A stretch of DNA of 31,141 bases from Palsa-739 sp036512155 (GTDB taxonomy: Bacteria; Actinomycetota; Thermoleophilia; Gaiellales; Gaiellaceae): contig DATCBD010000067.1 of NCBI GenBank assembly GCA_036512155.1, positions 1 through 31,141 of the forward strand, read 5' to 3'. Position 1 is the stretch's first letter; the number at the start of each line of letters is the position of its first letter. The notes beneath the pieces were generated by a model. That model was not told the origin of the DNA, did no database searches, and saw only the letters and a program-made list of their open reading frames with translations. Positions 7,758 through 15,517 of this stretch are shown here, piece by piece. A program made the position numbers and the translations under genes.

Positions 7758-8710
7758 GCGGCGAGGTCTTTGGTCCAGTAGCTGATGATCAGATCGGCGC
7801 CCGCGCGCCGGATCGCCGTCAGCGACTCGAGCGCTGCCTGCCGCTCGTCGAGCCAGCCGGAGCGGGCCGCCGCCTTCACCATCGCGTACTCACCGGAGAC
7901 GTTGTAGGCGGCGATCGGGGCGTCGAATGCCTCGCGCGCCGCGCGGATCACGTCGAGATACGGAAGCGCGGGCTTGATGATGAGCGCGTCGGCGCCCTCG
8001 TCGAGATCGAGCTCGCACTCGCGCAGCGCCTCGCGCACGTTGGCGGGATCCATCTGGTAGCCGCGCCGGTCGCCGAACGACGGCGACGAGCCCGCGGCCT
8101 CGCGGAACGGCCCGTAGAACGCGGATGCGTACTTCGCCGCGTACGACAGGATCGGGGTCGACTCGAACGAGTGGTCGTCGAGCGCCTCACGGAGCGCGCG
8201 CACGCGCCCGTCCATCATGTCGCTCGGGGCGACCACGTCTGCGCCGGCCTCCGCGTGGCTGACCGCCGTGCGCGCGAGCAACTCGAGGCTGCGGTCGTTG
8301 TGCACCTCGCCGTCGACGATCACGCCGCAGTGACCGTGCGACGTGTACTCGCACAGGCAGACGTCGGTGACGAGCACGAGATCGGGGAACTCGGGGCGCA
8401 GCGCGCGCAGCGCCTGCTGGACGATCCCGTCCTCCTCCCAGGCGCCGGTCGCCTCCTCGTCCTTCTCGTCCGGGATGCCGAACAGGATCACGGCGCGCAC
8501 GCCGAGGCGGACGAGATCCTCGACCTCGCGGAGCAGGCCGTCGACCGTCACGCGCGACATCGCCGGCAGCGCCTCGTCGGGCAGCGCCTCAGGCGCGACG
8601 AAGAGCGGCATGACGAACTGGTCGAGCGACAGCCTCGTCTCGCGGACGAGGCCGCGCAGCCCGCCGGTGCGGCGGAAACGGCGGAGACGGACTTCGGGAA
8701 AGGAGCTCAC
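7748..8710 (-). CDS. hemB: Delta-aminolevulinic acid dehydratase (porphobilinogen synthase)
   Basis: Condenses two 5-aminolevulinate molecules to porphobilinogen. The 320-residue sequence has both catalytic lysines (Lys193 in SYAAKYASAFYGPFRE and Lys246 in ALIIKPALPYLD). The zinc-type cysteine triad is present in DVCLCEYTSHGHCG (Cys118, Cys120, Cys128), so this is a zinc-dependent rather than magnesium-only enzyme. ADVVAPSDMMDGR is also typical. GTG at 8710 overlaps the TGA of the ABC permease (GTGA), fixing the start; the frame is open much further upstream but that part has no HemB similarity. The product feeds the b and c haems of the neighbouring QcrABC complex among others. Confidence 0.95.
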   Translation of the reverse strand: MSSFPEVRLRRFRRTGGLRGLVRETRLSLDQFVMPLFVAPEALPDEALPAMSRVTVDGLLREVEDLVRLGVRAVILFGIPDEKDEEATGAWEEDGIVQQALRALRPEFPDLVLVTDVCLCEYTSHGHCGVIVDGEVHNDRSLELLARTAVSHAEAGADVVAPSDMMDGRVRALREALDDHSFESTPILSYAAKYASAFYGPFREAAGSSPSFGDRRGYQMDPANVREALRECELDLDEGADALIIKPALPYLDVIRAAREAFDAPIAAYNVSGEYAMVKAAARSGWLDERQAALESLTAIRRAGADLIISYWTKDLAAWL

Positions 8711-10035
8711 GCCGAAAGAGTACGCGCGCCCAGGCGGGCCAGCACCCACGAGACCGCGCCGATCCCCACGAGCCAGGCCGCCTCCACGCCGACCACGTGC
8801 CACGGGCTCGTGTCGTAGAGCGCGGCGCTGAAGAGCCGGACCGCGTGCGCGAACGGCAGGAAGAGGCTGACCCAGTACGCGAGCGGCACGGCGCCGCGCG
8901 GCACGAGGCCGAGGAAGACGACCGGCAGGACGAGCAGGACGGCAAGGAGCGACGCGGTGCGCGCCTCGCGCGCGAGCGCCCCGAGCAGCACACCGCCGGC
9001 GCCGACCGCGGCCGCAACGAGGACGACGCCGGCGAGGAGCAGCGGCAGCCGCGACCACGGCTCGCCGCCGGTGATGCCGCCGACGTCGACGACGATCCCG
9101 AACACGATCGCGATCGCGGCCCCGAGCACGAGACCGACGGCGGCGGCGAGTGCGACCTTCGACCAGACGAGCTGCCCGAGGGACACGAGGCCGCGACGCA
9201 GCCGTCCGATCGTCCCCTCGTCCCGCTCAGCCGCCGTCGCGCCGGCCGCGAGCAACAGCGCGAGGAACGTGACGGTGACCGCGATGCCGTACGACTGCAC
9301 CTGCGCGGAGAGCAACCACGTGCGGCCGTGCGACTTCGCCTGCTGGAGCGCGATCGGGTTCGCCGTCGCGCGCAGCGCTTCGCCCGTCTGCGCGAGGCCC
9401 TCCTTCGCCTGCCGGACGAAGTTCGCGATCGCGGCGACGCGCTTGCTCTGCGGCAGCTTCGCGAGCTCCAACGACGTGCGGTCGAGCCCGAGGACGTCGA
9501 ACTGCTTGCCGACGAACTTCCCGTGGCCGCCCTGCAGCAGCAGCTTCACGAACGCGAGGTTGGCGGCGATGTAGCCGCCCTGGAGCTTCTGGTTGAGCTG
9601 GTAGACGAGCGACTGCACCTGCTGCGTGACGCGCGGAGCAAGACCGCCGCTCCCGGTCTTGAGAATCAGGTGCGGACTGACGACCGTCGTCTCGAGGTCG
9701 CCGAGGAAGCCGGGCGGCACGGTGATCGTCGCCACGACCTTGCCGTTGTCGAGCTCGCGCGCGGCCTCTGCGTCCGAAAGGCGCACGAGCGTCACCTGCT
9801 TCGCGACGTCGTCGATCACCGTCTGGATGTGGAAGCGATGACCGCCGACGACGATCACCTGCGGCAGGTTGTCGTCGTCGACGAACGCGACCCGGGGCTT
9901 CGCCGCCGCGTAGCCGGCGACGAGGCCGACGAGCAGCGCGATGACGATCGGATACGCAACGAGTGCGCCGAGCAGGAGTGGCGAGCGGCGCAGCACGCGC
10001 AGATCCTTCCGTAACAGAAGGAGAACGGCGCTCAA
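8707..10035 (-). CDS. ABC-2 type transporter permease with a large extracytoplasmic loop
   Basis: Membrane half of an ABC exporter (442 residues). A first helix near residues 19-43 is followed by a hydrophilic stretch of about 200 residues that should lie outside the membrane, then a cluster of five or six helices from about 240 on. The sequence AAERDEGTIGRLRRG after the second helix is the conserved ABC-2 motif that contacts the ATPase. The loop includes PPGFLGDLETTVVSPHLILK, as in other ABC-2 exporters of this topology. Substrate is unknown; proximity to haem genes is suggestive only, since the protein is unlike the roughly 220-residue CcmB. TTG at 10035 overlaps the ATPase stop. Confidence 0.85.
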   Translation of the reverse strand: MSAVLLLLRKDLRVLRRSPLLLGALVAYPIVIALLVGLVAGYAAAKPRVAFVDDDNLPQVIVVGGHRFHIQTVIDDVAKQVTLVRLSDAEAARELDNGKVVATITVPPGFLGDLETTVVSPHLILKTGSGGLAPRVTQQVQSLVYQLNQKLQGGYIAANLAFVKLLLQGGHGKFVGKQFDVLGLDRTSLELAKLPQSKRVAAIANFVRQAKEGLAQTGEALRATANPIALQQAKSHGRTWLLSAQVQSYGIAVTVTFLALLLAAGATAAERDEGTIGRLRRGLVSLGQLVWSKVALAAAVGLVLGAAIAIVFGIVVDVGGITGGEPWSRLPLLLAGVVLVAAAVGAGGVLLGALAREARTASLLAVLLVLPVVFLGLVPRGAVPLAYWVSLFLPFAHAVRLFSAALYDTSPWHVVGVEAAWLVGIGAVSWVLARLGARTLSA

Positions 10036-10658
10036 CCGAAGGCCTCCTCGACCGTGAGCGAGACGACCCGGCCGTCCTGCAGCACGATCGTGCGGGTCGC
10101 GTGCTCGATCTCCTCGAGGTTCTGCGTGGCAAAGCACACGGCACCGCCCTCGGCACGCAAGGCGTCCGCAACTTCCCAGACCCGCCGCCGCTGGCCGGGA
10201 TCGAGGGAGGCGGTCGGTTCGTCGAGGAGCAGTACGCGCGGCTCGCCGAGCAGCGCAAGAGCGACGTTCAGGCGCTGGCGGTTGCCGACGGAAAGCTCGC
10301 TCGACGGCCGCTGCGCATCCGGGAGCCCGAACCGTTCGAGCATCTGCGTCGCAGCGGCGCGCGTGTCGCGAACGTTCTCGAGCTGCGCGAACAGCTCGAG
10401 GTTCTCGCGCGCGGAGAGGCGCGAGTAATGCGCCGGACGCTGCGGGACCCAGCCGACGCGCGCGTGTGTCTCAACCGTGCCCTCGCTCGGGTCGATGGCG
10501 CCAGCGAGGATCGCGAGGAGCGTCGACTTGCCTGCGCCGTTGGCGCCGACGAGCGCGACCGTCTCCCCGGCAGCAAGCTCGAGATCGGTCGGCGCGAGCG
10601 CCTCGACGGCGCCGTAGCGGCGTGCGACGCGCAGCGCGCGCAGGAGCGGGGACGTCAC
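10032..10658 (-). CDS. ABC transporter ATP-binding protein
   Basis: ATPase partner of the adjacent permease, 208 residues with a single nucleotide-binding domain. Walker A is GANGAGKST (38-46), the Q-loop is VPQRP (Gln73) and Walker B is VLLLDEPTASLD (142-153). The signature motif reads LSVGN (122-126) instead of LSGGQ, and the switch histidine position appears as Gln in CFATQNLEE, so two catalytic-support positions diverge. Size resembles CcmA-like exporters, but the permease is of a different kind. GTG at 10658 overlaps the stop of the AI-2E gene (GTGA). Confidence 0.9.
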   Translation of the reverse strand: MTSPLLRALRVARRYGAVEALAPTDLELAAGETVALVGANGAGKSTLLAILAGAIDPSEGTVETHARVGWVPQRPAHYSRLSARENLELFAQLENVRDTRAAATQMLERFGLPDAQRPSSELSVGNRQRLNVALALLGEPRVLLLDEPTASLDPGQRRRVWEVADALRAEGGAVCFATQNLEEIEHATRTIVLQDGRVVSLTVEEAFG

Positions 10659-11851
10659 GGCGCCGCGGGTGCGGGCGGTGCGTCGGGCGGGAGGATGTCG
10701 ACGTCGACCGCGATAGGCGCGTCGCTGTCCCACTTCTGGAGCTCGACGCGCTCTGCGAAGAACTCCCACACCGCGCGTGCGGCGGAGAGGAGCGGGAGCG
10801 CGACGAGGATGCCCGGAAACCCGTAGATCTCGGCGCCCGCGAGGAGCCCGAAGATGACGAGCAGCGGGTGCAGCCGCAGCGTGCGCCCCATCACGTTCGG
10901 GACGACGAGGTGCCCCTCGAGTTGCTGGATGCCGAGGTAGAGCAGCGCCACCCACAGGGCCGAGATCGGATGCGTCACGAGCGCGTACAGCACGGGCGGC
11001 AGCGCGCCGAGCCACGGGCCGACGTATGGGATCAGCTCGGTCACACCGGCCCACGCACCGAACAGCAGGGCGTACCTGCCGCCGTGCGGCAGCAGGCCCG
11101 TCATCCCGAGAATCCACACCCCCATGCCCGAGCTCGCGCCGATGATGAGCGAGAGCAGGAGCTGGCCCTTCACGTAGCTCGCCAGTGCGTGCTCCATCCG
11201 CGTGATCAGCGGCTTGCTTCCCGGGTGCGGTGGGAACCGTCGGTCGACCGCTCCCGCGAGTCGTTGCATGTCGAGCAGCATGTAGATGGACACGACGACG
11301 ACGAGCAGCGCGCTGAAGAGCAGCGACACGACCGCGAGCCCAGCTCCTTCAGCCCAGTTGAGCGCCTTCGTCGTGTACTTCTCGACGTCCTTCGTCCCGA
11401 TCGAGTTGAGAAACTTGTTCCCGCTCTTCTCGACGTGGACCTGCTTCAGGTGATGCGCGTTCAGCCAGTGCTGCAGACGGGCGAGATCGTGATTCGCCCC
11501 CGTCTCGTGGGTTTGTCCGGAGACGACCGTAAAGTAGTTGTCGATCCGGTGACTGGCAGTGCGCGTCTGCTGCACGACAACAGTCGCCAGAGCGAGGACT
11601 GCGAGTGCGAGCGCTGCTGCAAACGCCAAGTAGACGACCGCGACCGCGAGCCCGCGCGGGATCCAGACCCTTCCCAGTCCACGAACGAGCGGATTGAGGA
11701 GCAGGGCGATGAGTAGCGCCACGAGGAAGAGGAACACCACGTGACGCACGGCTCCCGCCACGACCCACACGAACACGAGCAGAAGCGGCAGCCCCACCAG
11801 CTGCACCCAGCGCGGGATCTCGATCCTCGACGCAGCGGGGCCCGTCGCCAT
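10655..11851 (-). CDS. AI-2E family (PerM-type) membrane protein
   Basis: A 398-residue polytopic membrane protein of the AI-2E transporter/PerM family, whose members export diverse small molecules or exchange ions. About eight helices are seen: a pair near 17-50, one near 63-85, then after an extracytoplasmic region (about 90-160) a group from 165 to 350. The family's C-terminal ending LRLHPLLVIFGLLAGAEIYG is followed by GFPGILVALPL. A short acidic, proline-rich tail (PPDAPPAPAAP) ends it. ATG at 11851 is chosen because similarity begins there; the open frame upstream crosses the divergent promoter region. It is probably the first gene of the long minus-strand operon. Substrate unknown. Confidence 0.88.
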   Translation of the reverse strand: MATGPAASRIEIPRWVQLVGLPLLLVFVWVVAGAVRHVVFLFLVALLIALLLNPLVRGLGRVWIPRGLAVAVVYLAFAAALALAVLALATVVVQQTRTASHRIDNYFTVVSGQTHETGANHDLARLQHWLNAHHLKQVHVEKSGNKFLNSIGTKDVEKYTTKALNWAEGAGLAVVSLLFSALLVVVVSIYMLLDMQRLAGAVDRRFPPHPGSKPLITRMEHALASYVKGQLLLSLIIGASSGMGVWILGMTGLLPHGGRYALLFGAWAGVTELIPYVGPWLGALPPVLYALVTHPISALWVALLYLGIQQLEGHLVVPNVMGRTLRLHPLLVIFGLLAGAEIYGFPGILVALPLLSAARAVWEFFAERVELQKWDSDAPIAVDVDILPPDAPPAPAAP

Positions 11852-11944
11852 CCGAGCGATCGTATCGCGGGGGTCAGCCGGATTCGGCGGGATTCCTGGG
11901 ACTGGACGGAGGGCGCTCTGGCCCTCGAATGGGTGGAACCCCGG

Positions 11945-11973
11945 TTGAACGACCCACTGCCGTCCGATACGGT
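11945..11973 (+). promoter_or_regulatory. Candidate sigma-70-type promoter for the plus-strand M23-like/ymdB unit
   Basis: TTGAAC (11945-11950) and TACGGT (11968-11973) are exactly 17 bases apart. A start of transcription about seven bases further would fall near 11980, four bases before the ATG at 11984, giving a nearly leaderless mRNA. That agrees with the lack of a Shine-Dalgarno sequence before that ATG. Both hexamers match the consensus only in part (4 of 6 and 3 of 6), so this is a candidate only. The rest of the 132-base divergent gap (11852-11983) shows no clearer promoter for the minus-strand operon. Confidence 0.35.
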
Positions 11974-11983
11974 GCCGGTCGAC

Positions 11984-12748
11984 ATGCCGTCCTCGCGTCC
12001 CAGCAGGAGGCGGCGCGTCGAACGTCGGGAGGTGCGTGACGCGCGCCGAGCTCGGCGGTTCGCGCTGCTCATCCTGCTTGCCGTTGTCCTCGTCGTGGCC
12101 CTCGCTCTCACCGCGTTCGGTGGAGGGGCGTCGAACGACGTCGCGAGGTTGTCCGTCGCACGCTCGATCGCGAACGCCACTCAGCCGTATCCGCAGATCG
12201 TCGCCGTGCGCGGCCCCGTGCGCTTGCAGATGCCGGTCACGCAGAGTCAGACGACCGCCATCGGCTACCACTCGGCGAACGACGGCGCGCTCACGCTCGC
12301 GCCGCTCGGCCGCCAGGGCAACGAGGGCGTCGTCCAGCGCGTGTTCCACGCAGTCTTCGGCGGGTCCGGCGGGCATCCGGTGTGGTACCGGCTCGACGGC
12401 GGCGCACTCTCCGCGCTCGACGTCGGCGCCTCACCCGGGACCGACGTGTACTCACCGGTGGACGGGACCGTTGTCGGCATCGCACCCTTCGTCGTCGCCG
12501 GACGGCACTTCGGCTCGCAGATCGACATTCAGCCGCAGAACGCGCCGTCGCTCGTCGTCACGCTCACGCAGCTCCGCCCCGACGCAGCCCTTCGCGTCGG
12601 CAACGACGTCGTCAGCGGCCGCACGAAGGTCGGGATGGTGATCGACCTGTCGCGCGTCGAGCGCCAGGCGCTCGCGCGCTACACGAACGACGCGGGCGAC
12701 CACGTCTCGATCGAAGTGCGCGCGTCCGCAGCATTGGCGCTCAACTGA
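11984..12748 (+). CDS. Membrane-anchored protein with degenerate M23/LytM-like domain
   Basis: A 254-residue protein: a very basic N-terminus (RPSRRRRVERREVRDARRARR), one membrane anchor (FALLILLAVVLVVALALTAFG, about residues 27-46) and an exported domain. The latter contains GTDVYSPVDGTVVGIAPFVV and IDIQPQ, the beta-roll core of M23 (LytM) peptidases, but not the HxxxD and HxH zinc ligands of active enzymes. It therefore may bind a cell-wall component or a hydrolase, as degenerate LytM factors do, rather than cut. The domain assignment rests on the SPVDGTV core and is moderate. Its TGA overlaps the start of the phosphoesterase gene downstream (CTGA). Confidence 0.6.
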   Translation: MPSSRPSRRRRVERREVRDARRARRFALLILLAVVLVVALALTAFGGGASNDVARLSVARSIANATQPYPQIVAVRGPVRLQMPVTQSQTTAIGYHSANDGALTLAPLGRQGNEGVVQRVFHAVFGGSGGHPVWYRLDGGALSALDVGASPGTDVYSPVDGTVVGIAPFVVAGRHFGSQIDIQPQNAPSLVVTLTQLRPDAALRVGNDVVSGRTKVGMVIDLSRVERQALARYTNDAGDHVSIEVRASAALALN

Positions 12749-13521
12749 GGATCCTCTTCCTCGCCGACGTGTTCGGCGCGCCCGGCCGGCTCGCGGTCGA
12801 GGAGCGACTGCCCGGCCTGCGCAACGAGCTCGACATCGATGTCTGCATCGTCAACGGCGAGAACATCGCCGACGGAGCGGGCATCACCGGCAAGCTCGCC
12901 GACCGGCTGCTCGCCGCAGGCGCCGACGTGATCACGCTCGGCAACCACGCGTTCAGGCGCGACGGCATCGGCGCGTACCTCGCGACGAGCGAGCTCGTGA
13001 TCCGTCCCGCGAACGCGGGGTCGCAGCTTCCCGGCCGCGGCCTCGCGGTGGTCGAGGCGCGTAACGGCGTCCGAGTAGCGGTCATCAACCTGCTCGGCAA
13101 CCTGTTCATCGACGCGGCGATGTCTCCGTGGGAAATGGTGGACGAGCTCGTCGACGAAGCGCGCGCTCAGGCGCCGGTCGTCGTCGTCGACTTCCACGCC
13201 GAGGCGACGAGCGAGAAGATCGCGCTGACGCGCTGGCTGGACGGACGCGTCACCGCTGTCATCGGGACGCACACGCACGTGCAGACGAACGACGCGCGCA
13301 TCCTCCCGGGCGGGACCGCAGCGGTCAGTGACGCCGGGATGACCGGACCGCACGACTCCGTGATCGGCGTGGTCGCCGAGCTGGCGATCCGCCGCATGCG
13401 CACGCGCCTGCCCGTGCGCTTCCAGCCGGCGGAAGGCGACGTCAGGATCGAAGGAGTCGTCGTCGACTGCACGGACGACGGCCGCGCGGAGCGGATCGAG
13501 CTGCTGCGCGTGAACGTCTGA
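12745..13521 (+). CDS. ymdB: YmdB-family metallophosphoesterase (2',3'-cyclic nucleotide phosphodiesterase type)
   Basis: A 258-residue dinuclear metallophosphoesterase of the YmdB family, known in Bacillus to hydrolyse cyclic nucleotides and to influence RNA levels and biofilm choice. All expected metal ligands are visible: Asp8 (FLADVFG), Glu39-Asn40 (VNGENIADG), Asn67-His68 (LGNHAF), His151 (DFHAEATSEK), His176 and His178 (GTHTHVQT). Family members begin MRILFIGDVxG; here the matching codons are CTG AGG ATC CTC TTC at 12745, and no ATG, GTG or TTG lies in this frame near it. A CTG start coupled to the upstream stop (CTGA) fits best. Length is normal for the family. Confidence 0.88.
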   Translation: MRILFLADVFGAPGRLAVEERLPGLRNELDIDVCIVNGENIADGAGITGKLADRLLAAGADVITLGNHAFRRDGIGAYLATSELVIRPANAGSQLPGRGLAVVEARNGVRVAVINLLGNLFIDAAMSPWEMVDELVDEARAQAPVVVVDFHAEATSEKIALTRWLDGRVTAVIGTHTHVQTNDARILPGGTAAVSDAGMTGPHDSVIGVVAELAIRRMRTRLPVRFQPAEGDVRIEGVVVDCTDDGRAERIELLRVNV

Positions 13522-13555
13522 CTCACGACCGGAATGAGTTAGCTCTAGACGTCCT

Positions 13556-13686
13556 GGCGAAGCCGACACCAGAGGCCCGAGCTAACGCGAAGCGTTAGCG
13601 GAGGCCGCACCAGCGCAGAACAAAGCCGTCGCCAACACTCATAAGAGGATGCGGGCTTCGCCCGCGTCCGCTCCCGCGAAGCGGGA
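13556..13686. repeat. Cluster of short palindromes with GAA/TTC triloops in a convergent spacer
   Basis: The 201-base spacer between ymdB (+) and the glycosyltransferase-like gene (-) holds no gene but several hairpins of one design. They are ggc-GAA-gcc (13556-13564), gctaacgc-GAA-gcgttagc (13581-13599, 8 bp), ggatgcgggc-TTC-gcccgcgtcc (13647-13669, 10 bp with one T.G pair) and tcccgc-GAA-gcggga (13672-13686, 6 bp). Each has a three-base loop closed by C-G. They could be terminators for either side or copies of a dispersed REP-like element; no T-run follows any of them, so rho-independent termination is not clear. Confidence 0.6.
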
Positions 13687-13694
13687 ACCTTCAC

Positions 13695-13724
13695 AAGGCG
13701 GAAGTGCGTCAGCACTTTCGCCTT
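13695..13724. terminator. Strong hairpin at the 3' end of the glycosyltransferase-like gene
   Basis: A 13-bp stem with one G.T pair and a four-base loop (aaggcggaagtgc - gtca - gcactttcgcctt) reaches into the TAA stop of the minus-strand gene ending at 13723. It is symmetric enough to act in both directions between the convergent genes. No T-run follows on either strand, so it may stabilise the 3' end or act with Rho rather than terminate intrinsically. Confidence 0.5.
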
Positions 13725-15507
13725 AGCCGGGGGCGGCCCAGTGGCGGAAGTCCATCTGCTGCGCGGGGACACGCGCCCGCCTGAGCGTCGCGGGCGCGAG
13801 GACGGTGATAGCGGCGAAGGGGAAGAACCACGGGATGTACGTGTAGAGCCAGTACGTCTGGACGAGCTCGAAGCCGGCCAGGAGCGCCGCGGTGAGAGCG
13901 GCGAGCTGGAGCGGCGACTTGCGCCGCGGGACGAACGCGACCGCGACCGCGCCGATGACGAGCAGCACCTGGAGCGCGCGCTGAACGAGGTGCAGGTTCG
14001 GCAGCCCGCGCGCGTGGTACTGCTGCCAGTCCCACAAGGAGAACGGCGAGTCACGGCCGATCTGCCACGCGACCGTGCGGTCCCAGAAGACGCGGAGCTC
14101 GTGCAGCGGGCTCGGTTCGAGGAAAACGACGGAGAAGACAGCCACGGTGGTCACCGCGAACGCGAGCATGAACCGCAGCGACGGACGCCGGTCGGGATAC
14201 GTCGCCCACAGCGGCGCGACGATGAGCGACGCGAACTTGCTCCACCCGGACAGCGCGCCGAACACGCCGCGACCGGCCGGCGACGACGCGAGCCAGAAGC
14301 CGAAGATGAGGAAGCAGGGCATGATCGAGTCGTTCGTGTTCGAGTTGGACGCGTACTGCGTGAACGGATAGGCGGCCCACGCGAATGCGAGCATCGCTGC
14401 CAGTCGCGCACCTCCGAAGCGCAGGCCGACGAGGAAGAGCCCGAGCATCGACAACAGGTCGAACAGGATCGACGTGAAGTGCACGGAGGGAAGGCTGTCC
14501 CACTTGCCGCTCCAGCCGAACGCGAGGTAGCCCGGGATGTACGCCTCGTACGCCGTCGGCCCGTACGTGTCGCCCTGCGGGTTCGCCGACTCGCAGCGGC
14601 CGTTCGTCTGGATGCGGTCGCGGATCTCGCCGGAACTGTCAGCCGGACCGCAGGCGGGGCGGCTGTCCTCGACCGGGAAGTTCCCCCACGGCGCCTGCCC
14701 CTGAGAGACGATGCGCTGCGCGCCGATCACGCCCGAGTAGCCGACGTCGATGACGTTCGACGCCTCGACGTTGAGTCCGACGCGGAAGCCGGCGAGGAAG
14801 ACGGCAGCCGCGAGCAGGAGCCACGTCGGCCAGAGCGCGCGCGACCCGGAGCCGCGACCGGTCACGCCGACCCAGATCCCGCGCCCGATCACCCAGATGA
14901 GCGCCGGATAGAAGAGCGGAACGGCGGTGAAGACGTTCCCATGGTTGAAGTACCAGAGCGACGCCGTCGGCGACAGCAGCATGATGAGGTCGAGGTTCCG
15001 GAGCGACAGCGGCCGCCGGAAGTTGCCGAGCCCGATCAGGAACGCCGCGCAGAACGCGCCCCAGATCCACGGACTGTTGATCTTGTCGCCGCCGAACGCG
15101 CCCTTGACGCCACGCAGCATCCCCCACGCCACCTGCGGCCCGGTCCAGAGGCTGACGACTGCGCCGCTCGTGTCGTCGACGGTCCCTTCCACCACCTCGC
15201 CCGCCTTGCTCCACCAGATCTTGACCGTCCACTGGTGCGTGGTCGCGTCGTACGTCTCCTCGTCGGTGAACCCGGTCTTCGGGTAGCGCGCGAGCCACGC
15301 TTTCGCCTTGGGGTTGCTCTTGACGATCGCGAGCGCTTGCCCCTTCGTCAGCCGGGCGACGTTCGCGGTCGGGGCGAACGGCGTCTGGATGAGGTGGCCG
15401 TGCGCGTCGTAGACGGGCGACGTGACGGTCGTCGCGGCGCGGGCGGCAGGCACGAGGGCAAACGCGCAGGCAAGAACGACGAGGAGACGGCGCGCCAACG
15501 CCGCCAA
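13723..15507 (-). CDS. Large membrane protein: PepSY-like exported domain plus GT-C glycosyltransferase-like core
   Basis: A 594-residue protein. A signal-like N-terminus (LLVVLACAFALVPAARA) leads to an exported region of about 120 residues with the PepSY-like pattern LTKGQALAIVKSNPKAKAWL and WTVKIWW...GTVDDTSGAVVSLWTG. About ten hydrophobic helices follow from residue 145 on, with a long outer loop near 260-320 that includes four acidic or proline-rich patches and YGPTAYEAYIPGYLAF. This resembles polyprenyl-phosphate-dependent GT-C/GT87-like enzymes, but no single catalytic motif was certain. Starts on TTG at 15507 (another TTG lies nine bases on). The GtrA-like gene immediately upstream supports a role in moving or adding lipid-linked sugars. 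Confidence 0.6.
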   Translation of the reverse strand: MAALARRLLVVLACAFALVPAARAATTVTSPVYDAHGHLIQTPFAPTANVARLTKGQALAIVKSNPKAKAWLARYPKTGFTDEETYDATTHQWTVKIWWSKAGEVVEGTVDDTSGAVVSLWTGPQVAWGMLRGVKGAFGGDKINSPWIWGAFCAAFLIGLGNFRRPLSLRNLDLIMLLSPTASLWYFNHGNVFTAVPLFYPALIWVIGRGIWVGVTGRGSGSRALWPTWLLLAAAVFLAGFRVGLNVEASNVIDVGYSGVIGAQRIVSQGQAPWGNFPVEDSRPACGPADSSGEIRDRIQTNGRCESANPQGDTYGPTAYEAYIPGYLAFGWSGKWDSLPSVHFTSILFDLLSMLGLFLVGLRFGGARLAAMLAFAWAAYPFTQYASNSNTNDSIMPCFLIFGFWLASSPAGRGVFGALSGWSKFASLIVAPLWATYPDRRPSLRFMLAFAVTTVAVFSVVFLEPSPLHELRVFWDRTVAWQIGRDSPFSLWDWQQYHARGLPNLHLVQRALQVLLVIGAVAVAFVPRRKSPLQLAALTAALLAGFELVQTYWLYTYIPWFFPFAAITVLAPATLRRARVPAQQMDFRHWAAPG

Positions 15508-15517
15508 GGCTAGATCC

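Noticed and set aside
10655..12376. A longer AI-2E protein with about 175 additional N-terminal residues
   Set aside because: The extension runs through the divergent promoter gap and into the plus-strand gene; similarity to the family starts at ATG 11851.
13522..13722. A small RNA or tRNA in the hairpin-rich spacer
   Set aside because: The stems do not form a cloverleaf and no promoter was seen; short palindromes between convergent genes explain it.
13741..15513. A 590-codon plus-strand frame antisense to the glycosyltransferase-like gene
   Set aside because: The minus frame has signal peptide and regular membrane helices; the plus frame is only charged low-complexity sequence.
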